Source of the DNA: Ensifer adhaerens
GTDB taxonomy: Bacteria; Pseudomonadota; Alphaproteobacteria; Rhizobiales; Rhizobiaceae
Assembly (NCBI RefSeq): GCF_013283195.1
Contig: NZ_JABEKT010000001.1
Span: forward strand, 2,762,509-2,826,508
Length of the DNA stretch: 64,000 bases
Reading direction: 5' to 3'
A program made the position numbers and the translations under genes. Of the stretch, positions 1 to 7,685 are shown in pieces. The notes beneath the pieces are model-generated. The model was not told where the DNA came from, made no database searches, and saw only the letters and a program-made list of their open reading frames with translations. Positions within the stretch are counted from its first letter, which is position 1. The number at the start of each line of letters is the position of its first letter.

Positions 1-144
1 GAGTTCATTCTGGCCTACAGCCTGGCGCCGCTCGCGGCGCGTGAAATCTTCGCGAAAGCCGGCCCCCGCAGGCTCGATCTCGCTAACGCTATGGACGCCC
101 GAAAGCTGGTAACGGCACGACACTCGATGATAACGCGCTTATGA
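1..144 (+). CDS. C-terminal end of an unidentified protein (truncated by window edge)
   Basis: Frame 1 is open from the first base and closes with TGA at 142-144, giving 47 residues that begin EFILAYSLAPLAAREIF. The upstream part lies outside the window, so neither length nor family can be judged. Codon use looks like that of the neighbours, but 47 open codons alone are weak support. I do not recognise the family. Confidence 0.35.
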   Translation, partial: EFILAYSLAPLAAREIFAKAGPRRLDLANAMDARKLVTARHSMITRL

Positions 145-271
145 TCCGCGCTTGACTGATGTCGGTTGCCTCCGTGCGACATTGCGCGCAGGGTATTTGG
201 TCGACAGCGATTGAAGCGGGCGCTGTCGCGAACGGGTCTATGTGCCCGTGCCCCAACAAAAGGAGGACGTC

Positions 272-598
272 ATGTCTTCCAGCCATCCCAAATATTATCT
301 TGATGCAGACGACCTCAACCTGTTGGTCGAGGTGCTCACGGCCGCCGGCTTCTATGGAACCACGGCCAAGGCAGATCCAAGCGGAAGGAACGCCGCGACG
401 CGCTTCCTGATGGCAGCGCTCGAAAACGGCATCAATAGCCGGGAAATGCTCGCTGCAGCGCTTGTCGAGCGTGGCAGTGCGTCGAACGGAGAGCATCAGA
501 CGCCGGCGCAGACGAAAGCCGAAGCGATCGATCGATGGGATGATGAAGGCGGCGCAGTCTCAATCGTCCCCGAGATCTCCCGCCGGACCGCCCCTTGA
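272..598 (+). CDS. small hypothetical protein
   Basis: A 108-residue acidic protein of unknown function, starting MSSSHPKYYLDADDLN. The ATG at 272 follows AGGAGG at 261-266 at near-ideal spacing, which is why I prefer it to the in-frame upstream start at 242. It has no signal peptide or membrane segment. The N-terminal half (about residues 1-65) looks folded and helical; the C-terminal third is Glu/Arg/Ala-rich and probably flexible. It stands alone, just before another small orphan gene at 648, and I recognise no domain. Confidence 0.6.
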   Translation: MSSSHPKYYLDADDLNLLVEVLTAAGFYGTTAKADPSGRNAATRFLMAALENGINSREMLAAALVERGSASNGEHQTPAQTKAEAIDRWDDEGGAVSIVPEISRRTAP

Positions 599-647
599 AC
601 GTCAACGGGGCGGCCATCAGCTTCTTTGTTCCAAACGGGAGAATGCG

Positions 648-983
648 ATGCACACACTACCCAGCCTGACGGGCCACCATCTCAGCCCCAGCGAACTTTC
701 AGTGGTGCGGCGGGTTTTCGAAGCGACCTGTTTGAAGACACGACTCCAGGAACGCGGCATACGGGCCGATCGCCTGGCGAGGTTCATCATGGATGAACTC
801 CGGTTCGGCAACACCGATGAATCGTCTCTTCTCGAATGTGCCCTTTGGCACGAGACGCGGCGCATTCCATCCGCAGCCAAGAGCCATTCGATCGTCGACA
901 TCCGTACAGCAAGAACCCGCGAGGGCCGCGATCCCGGCCAAACGGTAAAAACGGGTGCTCCTCATCATCGAGACACTCGCTAG
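648..983 (+). CDS. small hypothetical protein, paralogue of the gene at 62396
   Basis: A 111-residue protein of unknown function. The ATG at 648 follows GGGAGAA, a modest ribosome binding site. Residues of about 12-75 form a conserved block (VRRVFEATC, then RLARFIMDELRFGN, then LLECALW). The same block recurs in the 98-residue protein encoded at 62396-62692 (LQRVFDATC, RLAKFIMDEFRIGN, LLECALW). The two are therefore paralogues about 62 kb apart. The C-terminal tail after about residue 80 does not match and looks disordered. No signal peptide or membrane segment is visible. The block is predicted helical; a small regulatory or DNA-binding role is possible but unproven. Confidence 0.7.
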   Translation: MHTLPSLTGHHLSPSELSVVRRVFEATCLKTRLQERGIRADRLARFIMDELRFGNTDESSLLECALWHETRRIPSAAKSHSIVDIRTARTREGRDPGQTVKTGAPHHRDTR

Positions 984-1120
984 CCGTCTAGCCCCACGCA
1001 GCTAGCGCCGTCCTCCAACCATCTGACCTCAAATTACCTGGCCGCCCCTCACGGGCAGCCAGCACGACCAGGCACGTCGCCTGGAGCATGGCAGAGAACC
1101 CTCTAACCACAGGAGCCATC

Positions 1121-1624
1121 ATGGCCAAGGAAATCAAAACACTGGACGTGCTTTTTCACAACACATTGAAGGACGTCTACTTCGCCGAGAGCAAGATCAT
1201 CGACACGCTGCCGAAAATGCGGGATGCCGCCAAGAGCAAGCCGCTCAAGGATGCGTTCATCAAGCATCTCACAGAGACCAAGGTTCACGTCGAGCGGCTG
1301 GAAGAGGTCTTCAAGATCATCGGCAAGAAGCCAGAAAAGAAGACATGTGACGCCATCATGGGCATTACCAAGGAAGGCGCCTCGGTCATGGACGAGTACG
1401 AAGGCTCGCCCGCGCTCGACGCCGGATTGCTTGCTGCCGCACAGGCTGTCGAGCATTACGAAATGTCACGCTATGGCACATTGCGCACCTGGGCGCTGGA
1501 ACTGGGCATGAAAGATGCCGCCAAGCTTCTTCAGACGACGCTCGACGAAGAACAGGCAACGGACATTGCTCTGACCGCGATCGCCACCAAGGTCGTCAAC
1601 CAGAATGCAGAAAAAGCGGCTTAG
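1121..1624 (+). CDS. YciE/YciF-type ferritin-like protein (DUF892)
   Basis: A 167-residue cytosolic helical protein of the DUF892 family, related to E. coli YciE and YciF, which fold as ferritin-like four-helix bundles and are induced by osmotic and general stress. The N-terminus MAKEIKTLDVLFHNTLKDVY and the E/H-rich helices (AESKIID, then HLTETKVHVERLEEV, then AAQAVEHYEMSRYGT, then LDEEQATD) supply the carboxylate and histidine ligands expected of a di-iron bundle. I chose ATG 1121 because CAGGAG lies just upstream; the ORF can be extended to 1088. It is followed by a strong hairpin shared with the convergent gene. The metal activity is inferred from the family. Confidence 0.9.
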   Translation: MAKEIKTLDVLFHNTLKDVYFAESKIIDTLPKMRDAAKSKPLKDAFIKHLTETKVHVERLEEVFKIIGKKPEKKTCDAIMGITKEGASVMDEYEGSPALDAGLLAAAQAVEHYEMSRYGTLRTWALELGMKDAAKLLQTTLDEEQATDIALTAIATKVVNQNAEKAA

Positions 1625-1707
1625 CCCAAAAAGCCGGCTTGACCCTATAGAGCCGGCCAAATGCCTAGTATCGATCAAGGCCTGAATCTCAAGCAGGCAT
1701 CAAGCAA

Positions 1708-1735
1708 CGAAGGGCGGCCCTGTGGCCGCCCTTCG
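1708..1735. terminator. bidirectional hairpin terminator between convergent genes
   Basis: CGAAGGGCGGCC at 1708-1719 pairs with GGCCGCCCTTCG at 1724-1735 around a four-base loop, and a T-rich stretch follows at 1742-1747. It lies between the convergent genes ending at 1624 (+) and 1762 (-), so it can serve both transcripts. Confidence 0.8.
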
Positions 1736-1761
1736 TCAATCGGGTTTTAAGTGTCGGCAAT

Positions 1762-2133
1762 TTACTTGGCGCGGCGCCAGACACCGTTGACGCCGTCACC
1801 CTTGACGTCTCCGGCCTTCTTGTCTTCGGCATACGTATAAAGCGGCTTGCCGTCGTAGGCCCACATTTCCTTGCCGGCCGTGTCCTTGACCAGCGACCAC
1901 TCGCCTTCCGCCTTCGATTTCGCGGCGGCATGGAACGCCGGCCACATCTTCAGGCAATCGGCGTCGCAGTTCGACTTGCCCTTGGTGTCCTTGTCGAACG
2001 TGTAGAGGGTCATGCCGTTTCCTGTGGTCATGACCTTGCCCACCTTCGTGTCGACCATCTTGGCCGGTTCGGCGGCATAAGCCGACCATGACGTAGCAGC
2101 GGCTACGCCCAATGCGATTAGAAGCGTTTTCAT
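1762..2133 (-). CDS. secreted COG4315 repeat protein (lipoprotein_15 family)
   Basis: A 123-residue exported protein. Residues 1-20 form a Sec signal peptide ending in SAYA-AEP. Two copies of the family's Y-x-aromatic-x-x-D type repeat follow: MTLYTFDKDTKG near residue 42 and KPLYTYAEDKKAGD near residue 97. Between them a CDADCLKMWP segment holds two cysteines probably joined in a disulphide. The family (PF03640) is common in soil bacteria and periplasmic; its function is unknown. It converges on the YciE/YciF gene and shares the terminator at 1708-1735. Confidence 0.88.
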   Translation of the reverse strand: MKTLLIALGVAAATSWSAYAAEPAKMVDTKVGKVMTTGNGMTLYTFDKDTKGKSNCDADCLKMWPAFHAAAKSKAEGEWSLVKDTAGKEMWAYDGKPLYTYAEDKKAGDVKGDGVNGVWRRAK

Positions 2134-2316
2134 GATTTTTTCCCATCGGGGATGCCAGCGGAATGCCGGTAGTGCCCGAAGTCTAACGCACAGGAACGCG
2201 TAGCTTCAGTGGCGGTTCCATGACGGCACCAACTTGACGGGCTGAAAGCAAGCCCGCACCTGTGCAGAGACGGGCAGAACCAGACAGGCCCGCAGGTCGG
2301 CAACGTTCTATGATGT

Positions 2317-2448
2317 TCACTGGGTCAGGCTGTCAGACTGCGTTGTCGGCGCGGCCCCTGTGAACATGATAGTCACAGGCCTGAATGCCCAGACCAGTAG
2401 GATAGTCATGGTGACGATGAGCAGAGAGAAAACGAGACGAGTTGACAT
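2317..2448 (-). CDS. small single-pass membrane protein
   Basis: A 43-residue peptide with one strongly hydrophobic helix (about residues 4-25) and a polar tail. The ATG at 2448 is preceded on the minus strand by GAGGAAGG at good spacing, which supports translation from this internal start rather than from 2529. I know of no function. It is probably an inner-membrane small protein. Confidence 0.45.
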   Translation of the reverse strand: MSTRLVFSLLIVTMTILLVWAFRPVTIMFTGAAPTTQSDSLTQ

Positions 2449-2665
2449 GGCGCCTTCCTCCATATTCGGAGCGCTGTGAATGCAGGTTGCAGCATTCGTC
2501 GCCGTTGTCAGGTCGAACTTTTCTGGCAAGGAGACGCGCGGGCGCCTTCCTTATGGCCTCGCGGTCCGTGCGGTCCAGGAGCATTTTCAGGTATCCGGTC
2601 GCCGCATAGCAATGGAAGAAAGTGTACCACATTTCTTGCTTGCGAGGGGCGGCAGAATTACCGGG

Positions 2666-2989
2666 TCAAACGATCAATTGCACGATGTGGGAGAACGGCG
2701 TCATCGCCCACCGGCCGTTATCGTCCTTGGCCGTTCTGTAAATGATGAAATCACGGCCGATGGTGAATTTCCCATGCATGGTGATCTCGTTACCTGTTGA
2801 GAGCACGGCTCGAAGCTCGGTTGCTTGACGTTTCTCAATTTGGTCACTGATCAAATCGGCGAGGACCTGATCCACAATACCAGGCTTTGAATCAATCAAT
2901 GGACCACCCCCGATTTTTTTTGAGACACCGTGCGGATGCGACGACGTCGGCACGGCAAACGTGACCACCCGGAATTTGCCGCAACTCAT
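2666..2989 (-). CDS. possible hypothetical protein
   Basis: A 107-residue reading frame. From about residue 36 to the end it has a protein-like composition with alternating hydrophobic residues (VDQVLADLISDQIEKRQ, then TIGRDFIIYRTAKDDNGRW). The first 30 residues look poorer and no convincing ribosome binding site is seen, so the true start may be internal or the gene may be a remnant. No family recognised. Confidence 0.35.
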   Translation of the reverse strand: MSCGKFRVVTFAVPTSSHPHGVSKKIGGGPLIDSKPGIVDQVLADLISDQIEKRQATELRAVLSTGNEITMHGKFTIGRDFIIYRTAKDDNGRWAMTPFSHIVQLIV

Positions 2990-2998
2990 GTTTGAGCT

Positions 2999-3048
2999 TA
3001 GAGCATCCTGCTTTCAAGTGGAATCACCGGCCGCGGCCAAGATGCTCC
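2999..3048. repeat. short palindromic intergenic repeat (TAGAGCATCC type)
   Basis: The block starts TAGAGCATCCTGCTTTCAAG, and a close match (TAGAGCATCCAGCCTTCAAG) occurs at 31833. Terminal GAGCATC at 3001-3007 pairs with GATGCTC at 3041-3047. It resembles the short mosaic palindromes scattered through rhizobial intergenic DNA. Confidence 0.45.
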
Positions 3049-3576
3049 GGAATCAACTTGGCGGAATGTCCCCGGTTCTGAACCACCCTCGCCCTGGCCA
3101 GGTGGCCCCCACCGTTCGCTCGGGAGCTTCTGGTGGTTCATCGCCACGTCGATCCGGTCTTCGTCGCATTCCAGGCCACAGAGAACAGCTGATCCCTCGG
3201 CGGAGAAAGCTGCAACTCCAGAGGGATATCGATCAAGCCGGACGAATAGCAGAGCGCACTTCGGCCAGCATGCACGACCGCCTCAATTGAAACTCAATCG
3301 ACGCGCTATGGTAGAACCAAGTTGATTTGGCCGAATGTGGCTTTCGCGGTATCAGAACGTCGAACCGCCCCAATCCCCTAAATTCTCGACAGACAGCAAG
3401 CTCGGTTTCAGTGCTTGCGGCAAGCGCTTCGTGACGAGGCAGATCTCTTTCGATCCGTTTGTTCGTCCGCTCCATTGCAACGAGCATCATTCATCCGTCG
3501 GCAGCCAGCGCGAAAGTGCGCGACGGCTGTTCCTGCCGGTTGCTCTTACGAACGCTTGAGGAGGATCGAGACTACT
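3049..3576. other. intergenic stretch without a convincing gene
   Basis: About 530 bases between the repeat at 2999 and the gene at 3577. Several open frames cross it on both strands, but none has a ribosome binding site, recognisable family or coherent composition. I see no RNA gene. It may hold decayed sequence. Confidence 0.4.
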
Positions 3577-3885
3577 ATGAATACGCTCTCTTTCACGAAA
3601 CGCATCATCCGCGGCCCGGCCGACGCGCCGCCGATCCACCGTTTTCACGTTGGGCAGCTCGTGCGCTCCAAGGGGGCGTTGACGCGGGAATCGATGACCG
3701 GCGAAACCTACCGCATTACCGCGACCCTGCCGATCCGCGACAATGCGCTCCAGTATCGCGTGCAGAGCAGCCGCGAAATCCATGAGCGGGTGACGGATGA
3801 GGGCAATCTCGAAATGATCGTCGGCACCGGCAAGGATGGGCCAGCCCTCGCCGAACGGACGTTCAGGCGAACGCATATCCTGTGA
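3577..3885 (+). CDS. small hypothetical protein
   Basis: A 102-residue basic protein of unknown function, starting MNTLSFTKRIIRG. The ATG at 3577 lies 12 bases after GAGGAGG, a somewhat long but usable spacing; in-frame upstream starts lack a better site. A compact beta-rich core is suggested by FHVGQLVRSKG, TGETYRITATLP and LQYRVQSSREIHERV. The last two pieces alternate polar and hydrophobic residues like a small barrel. No signal peptide. It sits next to a tiny membrane-protein gene and DUF1488. Confidence 0.65.
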   Translation: MNTLSFTKRIIRGPADAPPIHRFHVGQLVRSKGALTRESMTGETYRITATLPIRDNALQYRVQSSREIHERVTDEGNLEMIVGTGKDGPALAERTFRRTHIL

Positions 3886-3932
3886 GGACCAACGTGCAGG
3901 CCATGCGACGGGTTCAGCTACAGGAGGCGATC

Positions 3933-4055
3933 ATGAAGTACCACATACCGGCTCAGATCTACCTCTTCGACTATCGTGGCCTGTTTGCCTGGATCGCCGT
4001 TGCGGTCGCCATCGCTGTCGTCATTGCCACGATCCTTTTTGGCCGGATCCTGTGA
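3933..4055 (+). CDS. 40-residue membrane peptide
   Basis: A very short gene with a textbook start: AGGAGG at 3922-3927, then ATG at 3933. The product begins MKYHIPAQIYLFDYRGLFAW, continues with a single transmembrane helix (about residues 18-37, rich in Ala/Val/Ile) and ends at TGA 4053-4055. It lies 47 bases after the stop of the gene at 3577 and may be cotranscribed with it. Function unknown. Confidence 0.6.
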   Translation: MKYHIPAQIYLFDYRGLFAWIAVAVAIAVVIATILFGRIL

Positions 4056-4143
4056 CGGCACATCACGAAGCCGAAGACCTATCCGCACTCACCACCCGGC
4101 CGACCGCTTGCCGCGGCGGTCTATAGCCTGAAAGGACCATCCC

Positions 4144-4407
4144 ATGACGCTGAGCTTCCCAAACCAAAGCCGAAGTTTCGACGATACAAGAAAAGCCGTT
4201 CGCTTCCTCGGCCACGATGGCATGTTGGAAGTGCCCTTCTACGTCGAGGCGGAAGCACTCGCGCACGGCGCACCGACCCGAACGACCGAGGCGGCCTGCC
4301 TGAACGCGTTCGACGCCGCACGCACCAAGATCTACGACGTCGCAAAAGCAGCCTACGCCCACGGGCGCCGGACGATTTACGTCCTGACGGCCGCGGACTT
4401 CCGCTAG
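4144..4407 (+). CDS. DUF1488 domain protein
   Basis: An 87-residue protein matching the DUF1488 pattern: MTLSFPNQSRSFD at the start, VRFLGHDGMLEVPFYVE in the middle and IYVLTAADFR at the end. These features are usual in small proteobacterial DUF1488 proteins of this length. AAAGGA lies just upstream of ATG 4144. The family has no established biochemical role. No signal peptide or membrane segment. Confidence 0.85.
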   Translation: MTLSFPNQSRSFDDTRKAVRFLGHDGMLEVPFYVEAEALAHGAPTRTTEAACLNAFDAARTKIYDVAKAAYAHGRRTIYVLTAADFR

Positions 4408-4534
4408 GATCAACACCACAGCACATCGCCGGCCTGCAGGCCAAAACCTGTATCGCCTCCGATGGGCCCGTCCTTAAGCCGCCGGTAACGGGGCAGCCGC
4501 CATACCTGTTGCTTGCAACGCATCAGGGACCGGC

Positions 4535-5338
4535 ATGGTGGACGCACAACACGAAACGAACACAACCGGCAAACAGCCGGGCCGCGTCGTTATCATGACG
4601 GCAGGCGGTGAAAATCCGTGGATCATGATCAATGCGCTCGCCGCGCGTTTTGACGATATCGTCGTTCTCCAGGAACAGCCGGAATCCAAGGGACTATTCC
4701 TGCGCCGGCGGGCACGAAAGCTCGGCTGGCCGATGGCCCTCGGACAACTGGCGACCATGGTTGCCTCGCGTTTCGGCAAGCGCTTTACCCGGAAGCGGGC
4801 GCACGAAATCCTGCGGCTCTACGGCGCATCGGCAACACCCGACCCGCGTGTGCCAGTGCGGCAGATCGTTTCCGTCAATGACAACGAGGCGGTCGCCCAT
4901 ATCCGGGAGCTCGCACCAAAGGTCGTCTTTCTGATCAGTTGCCGCATGCTGAAGCCGGCGGCCCTGGCGCAGATCCCCTGCCCTGTGATCAATTTCCATG
5001 CCGGCATCAATCCGCGCTATCGCGGCCTGATGGGCGGCTATTGGGCCCGCGTCAGTCACGACGTCGGCAATTTCGGCGCGACCGTGCATCTGGTGGACGA
5101 AGGCGTCGACACCGGCAGCATCCTCTACCAGTCGCGCCAGACGCCTGATCCCCGCGATACCATGCACACCTATCCGCTGCTGCAGACGGCCGCTTCGACC
5201 GACATCGCCATCGCCGCCCTCGACGACGCCCTCAAGGGCCGGTTGCGGCCACTCGATGTCGCAGGCCCGTCGCAACAATGGTATCATCCACCGATCTGGA
5301 CCTGGCTATGGACCGGAATTCGGCGCGACATCTGGTAG
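4535..5338 (+). CDS. formyltransferase family protein
   Basis: A 267-residue cytosolic protein with the N10-formyltetrahydrofolate-dependent formyltransferase fold (PF00551). The catalytic signature is present: NFHAGINPRYRG (Asn and His about residues 152-154) and HLVDEGVDTGSILYQ about 35 residues later, which carries the catalytic Asp. It lacks the C-terminal domain of methionyl-tRNA formyltransferase and has about 110 extra N-terminal residues before the core, so it is not Fmt. Its acceptor substrate is unknown; related enzymes formylate sugar nucleotides or amino compounds. It precedes the folate one-carbon cassette by 259 bases, so a shared folate theme is possible but unproven. Confidence 0.8.
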   Translation: MVDAQHETNTTGKQPGRVVIMTAGGENPWIMINALAARFDDIVVLQEQPESKGLFLRRRARKLGWPMALGQLATMVASRFGKRFTRKRAHEILRLYGASATPDPRVPVRQIVSVNDNEAVAHIRELAPKVVFLISCRMLKPAALAQIPCPVINFHAGINPRYRGLMGGYWARVSHDVGNFGATVHLVDEGVDTGSILYQSRQTPDPRDTMHTYPLLQTAASTDIAIAALDDALKGRLRPLDVAGPSQQWYHPPIWTWLWTGIRRDIW

Positions 5339-5596
5339 GAAAAACGCCCGCAATCGACCGCTGGTTGCTTGCCGCATCTGGCCGCCCGCTGGCCCTAAGA
5401 CCCTGAAATTTCTGGTACTCCCCAGGCGATGGATATCCCGAAGCGCGGGCTTGTCCGCATCGCCGCAACGCGTAAAGTGCCAGGGGCTTGCGACGTTCTG
5501 GGCCGGCGTCGTTTTTGGACATATCCAACGTCGTGGCGAGATGAGCCACGACGCCCGGACATAAGCATTGTCGCAGGAAGAGGAGAACGACACCCG
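5339..5596 (+). other. 258-base leader and promoter region of the one-carbon cassette
   Basis: No gene seen. The stretch must carry the promoter of the 5597 operon. A GAAGAGGAGAA ribosome binding site lies at 5578-5588. Near 5538-5560 CGTCGTGGC and GCCACGACG form a short hairpin. I looked for SAM, cobalamin and glycine riboswitch cores and found none. Confidence 0.4.
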
Positions 5597-5899
5597 ATGG
5601 CAGATCGCATAATCGTCTACTGGCGCGACATCCCGGCCCAGGTCATCATCAAGAAGGGCCGCACGACCGCCAAGCGCGAGCTTTCGCTGCGCTTCACCGA
5701 GGCGATCGACATGTGCGCCATGCGCACGGGTGCCGCCGAGACCGACGACTACCTCGCGGAATGGCGCAAGGCGGAGCCCGAGCCCGTCTCCGACGACCTG
5801 GAGGCGGAAGCCGATCGCGCCGCCGCCGAACTCGAAGCGGCCTTTGATCGTGAACGCCTGGTCGCTCTCGTCAAATCCGGGGGCCGCGACAATGGCTGA
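5597..5899 (+). CDS. virulence factor family protein (PF13769), first gene of the one-carbon operon
   Basis: A 100-residue protein starting MADRIIVYWRDIPAQVIIKK, typical of the small family annotated as virulence factor in Rhizobiales. The N-terminal 70 residues (with LSLRFTEAIDMCAMR) are the conserved part; the tail is Glu/Ala-rich. ATG 5597 follows a good GAGGAG site. It overlaps the next gene by 8 bases, so the two are translationally coupled. The family name is historical; its constant place before MTHFR-like genes suggests a role in one-carbon enzyme assembly or regulation (inference). Confidence 0.8.
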   Translation: MADRIIVYWRDIPAQVIIKKGRTTAKRELSLRFTEAIDMCAMRTGAAETDDYLAEWRKAEPEPVSDDLEAEADRAAAELEAAFDRERLVALVKSGGRDNG

Positions 5900-6500
5900 G
5901 CCGAAGGTTGCAGGAGCGGCGGAGGCGAAGATCGTCAAGGGCAATGCAGCGGCCGCCGCCAAGGCTGCGACCGGCGCCTTTACGCCATCAGGCGTCTCGC
6001 CGAGCCGTCGCTCGCGCCACAAATACACGGTTCGCCTCTGGGCCGTGCGCAACTCGCGCTTCCTCGAATGGTTCTACAACCGCTTCGCCGACCTGTTCCT
6101 GCTTCTGCATCCGCTCTGGAACGCGATCGGCTACGGACGCGTCGAGCGGCCGGTGACCTTCGTCGAACGCCACGTCAAGGGCTTTCTGTTCGACTGTCGC
6201 ATGTGCGGCCAGTGCGCATTGTCGTCGACCGGCATGTCCTGCCCGATGAACTGTCCGAAGCAGTTGCGCAACGGCCCCTGCGGCGGTGTGCGCGCCAACG
6301 GCAACTGCGAGGTCGAGCCGGACATGCCCTGCGTATGGGTGCAGGCGTGGAAAGGCTCGCAGAACATGACGAAGGGTGATGCGATCCTGAACGTGCAGAA
6401 ACCGGTCAACCAGTCGCTGCGCGAAACCTCCTCCTGGCTGCGGGTGACGGCCGAAGCGGCTGCCCGCCGTGAAGCACAGGCGAAAGAGAAGCAGGCATGA
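5892..6500 (+). CDS. methylenetetrahydrofolate reductase C-terminal domain protein (MTHFR_C)
   Basis: A 202-residue protein carrying the MTHFR_C domain (PF12225). Its signature is a cysteine cluster at about residues 102-136: CRMCGQC, CPMNCPK and NGPCGG, followed by a later CEVEPDMPC pair. Such cysteines bind a metal or Fe-S cluster in the acetogen-type MTHFR partner MetV. The first 45 residues are Ala/Lys-rich and disordered. It overlaps the upstream gene by 8 bases and the downstream MetF by 4 (ATGA). It probably forms a complex with that MetF and supplies or accepts electrons during methyl formation. Confidence 0.88.
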   Translation: MAEPKVAGAAEAKIVKGNAAAAAKAATGAFTPSGVSPSRRSRHKYTVRLWAVRNSRFLEWFYNRFADLFLLLHPLWNAIGYGRVERPVTFVERHVKGFLFDCRMCGQCALSSTGMSCPMNCPKQLRNGPCGGVRANGNCEVEPDMPCVWVQAWKGSQNMTKGDAILNVQKPVNQSLRETSSWLRVTAEAAARREAQAKEKQA

Positions 6501-7588
6501 GCCCCGATTACAATCCACACGATCCAGGCGCCCCGCTTGACCCGCTGCCCGGCCATTCCTCTCGCGGGCGGCTCGAGCGCGTGCTGCGCCGCGGCGAGTT
6601 CGCCGTGACCGCCGAACTCAACCCGCCCGACAGCGCCAACCCGCAGGATGTCTACGAGCGCGCGGCGATCTTCGACGGCTGGGTCGACGGCATCAATGCG
6701 GTCGATGCCTCCGGCGCCAACTGCCACATGTCGTCCGTTGGCATCTGCGCACTGCTGACACGCATGGGCTACGCCCCGATCATGCAGATCGCCTGCCGCG
6801 ACAAGAACCGCATTGCCATCCAGGGCGACGTGCTCGGTGCGTCCGCCATGGGCGTGCAGAACGTCATGTGCCTGACCGGAGACGGCGTGCAGGCCGGCGA
6901 CCAGCCCGGTGCCAAGCCGGTCTTCGACCTCGATTGCATGTCGCTGCTCGAAACCGTGCGCATCATGCGCGACAACTCGAAATTCCTCTCGGGCCGCAAG
7001 CTGACGACGCCGCCACAGGTGTTTCTCGGCGCCGCCATCAACCCCTTTGCCCCGCCCTACGACTTCCGCCCCTACCGTCTCGCCAAGAAGATCGAGGCCG
7101 GCGCGCAGTTCGTGCAGAGCCAGTACTGCTTCGACGTGCCGATGTTTCGCGAATACATGAAGAAGGTGCGCGACCTCGGCCTCGACGAAAAATGCTTCAT
7201 CCTCGTCGGTGTCGGACCGATGGCGTCGGCCAAGACCGCCCGCTGGATCCGCTCCAACGTGCCGGGAATCCACATTCCCGACAGCATCATCGCGCGGCTC
7301 GAAGGCGCACAGGACCAGAAGAAGGAAGGCAAGCAGCTCTGCATCGACATCATCAACGAGGTCAAGGAGATCGAAGGCGTCTCCGGCGTCCACGTCATGG
7401 CCTATCGCCAGGAAGAATATGTCGCAGAGATCGTGCATGAATCAGGCGTATTGAAGGGTCGCCAGCCCTGGAAACGCGAAACGTTGCCGGCCGATGCGCT
7501 GGTGGCCGAACGGCTGGAGCACATTCGCGAAGGCAAGGAAGAAAACCAGCAGGAGATGGCAGGCGCTGCAGCCCACCACCCCCACTGA
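6497..7588 (+). CDS. metF: methylenetetrahydrofolate reductase
   Basis: A 363-residue TIM-barrel protein of the MetF family, interconverting 5,10-methylene- and 5-methyltetrahydrofolate. Recognisable blocks are EFAVTAELNPPDSANP near the N-terminus, the QGDVLGASAMGVQNVMCLTG strand-loop that binds flavin, and FVQSQYCFDVPMF. It is longer than E. coli MetF, with a charged C-terminal tail ending in His residues. Start ATG 6497 overlaps the MTHFR_C stop, so a fixed stoichiometry is likely. In the context of a corrinoid methyltransferase it may run oxidatively, funnelling methyl groups from demethylation into the folate pool (inference). Methionine synthesis remains an alternative role. Confidence 0.92.
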   Translation: MSPDYNPHDPGAPLDPLPGHSSRGRLERVLRRGEFAVTAELNPPDSANPQDVYERAAIFDGWVDGINAVDASGANCHMSSVGICALLTRMGYAPIMQIACRDKNRIAIQGDVLGASAMGVQNVMCLTGDGVQAGDQPGAKPVFDLDCMSLLETVRIMRDNSKFLSGRKLTTPPQVFLGAAINPFAPPYDFRPYRLAKKIEAGAQFVQSQYCFDVPMFREYMKKVRDLGLDEKCFILVGVGPMASAKTARWIRSNVPGIHIPDSIIARLEGAQDQKKEGKQLCIDIINEVKEIEGVSGVHVMAYRQEEYVAEIVHESGVLKGRQPWKRETLPADALVAERLEHIREGKEENQQEMAGAAAHHPH

Positions 7589-7685
7589 AACAATTGTAGA
7601 CACACCGGCGCCGGCAGACCCGGCCGCTTTCATCGATCACGGGTGAGACAACGAAACCCGACGCCACAGGATCAAAGGATCTTAC

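Noticed and set aside
5339..5596. Possible SAM or cobalamin riboswitch before the one-carbon operon.
   Set aside because: None of the conserved core sequences is present; only a short generic hairpin is seen.
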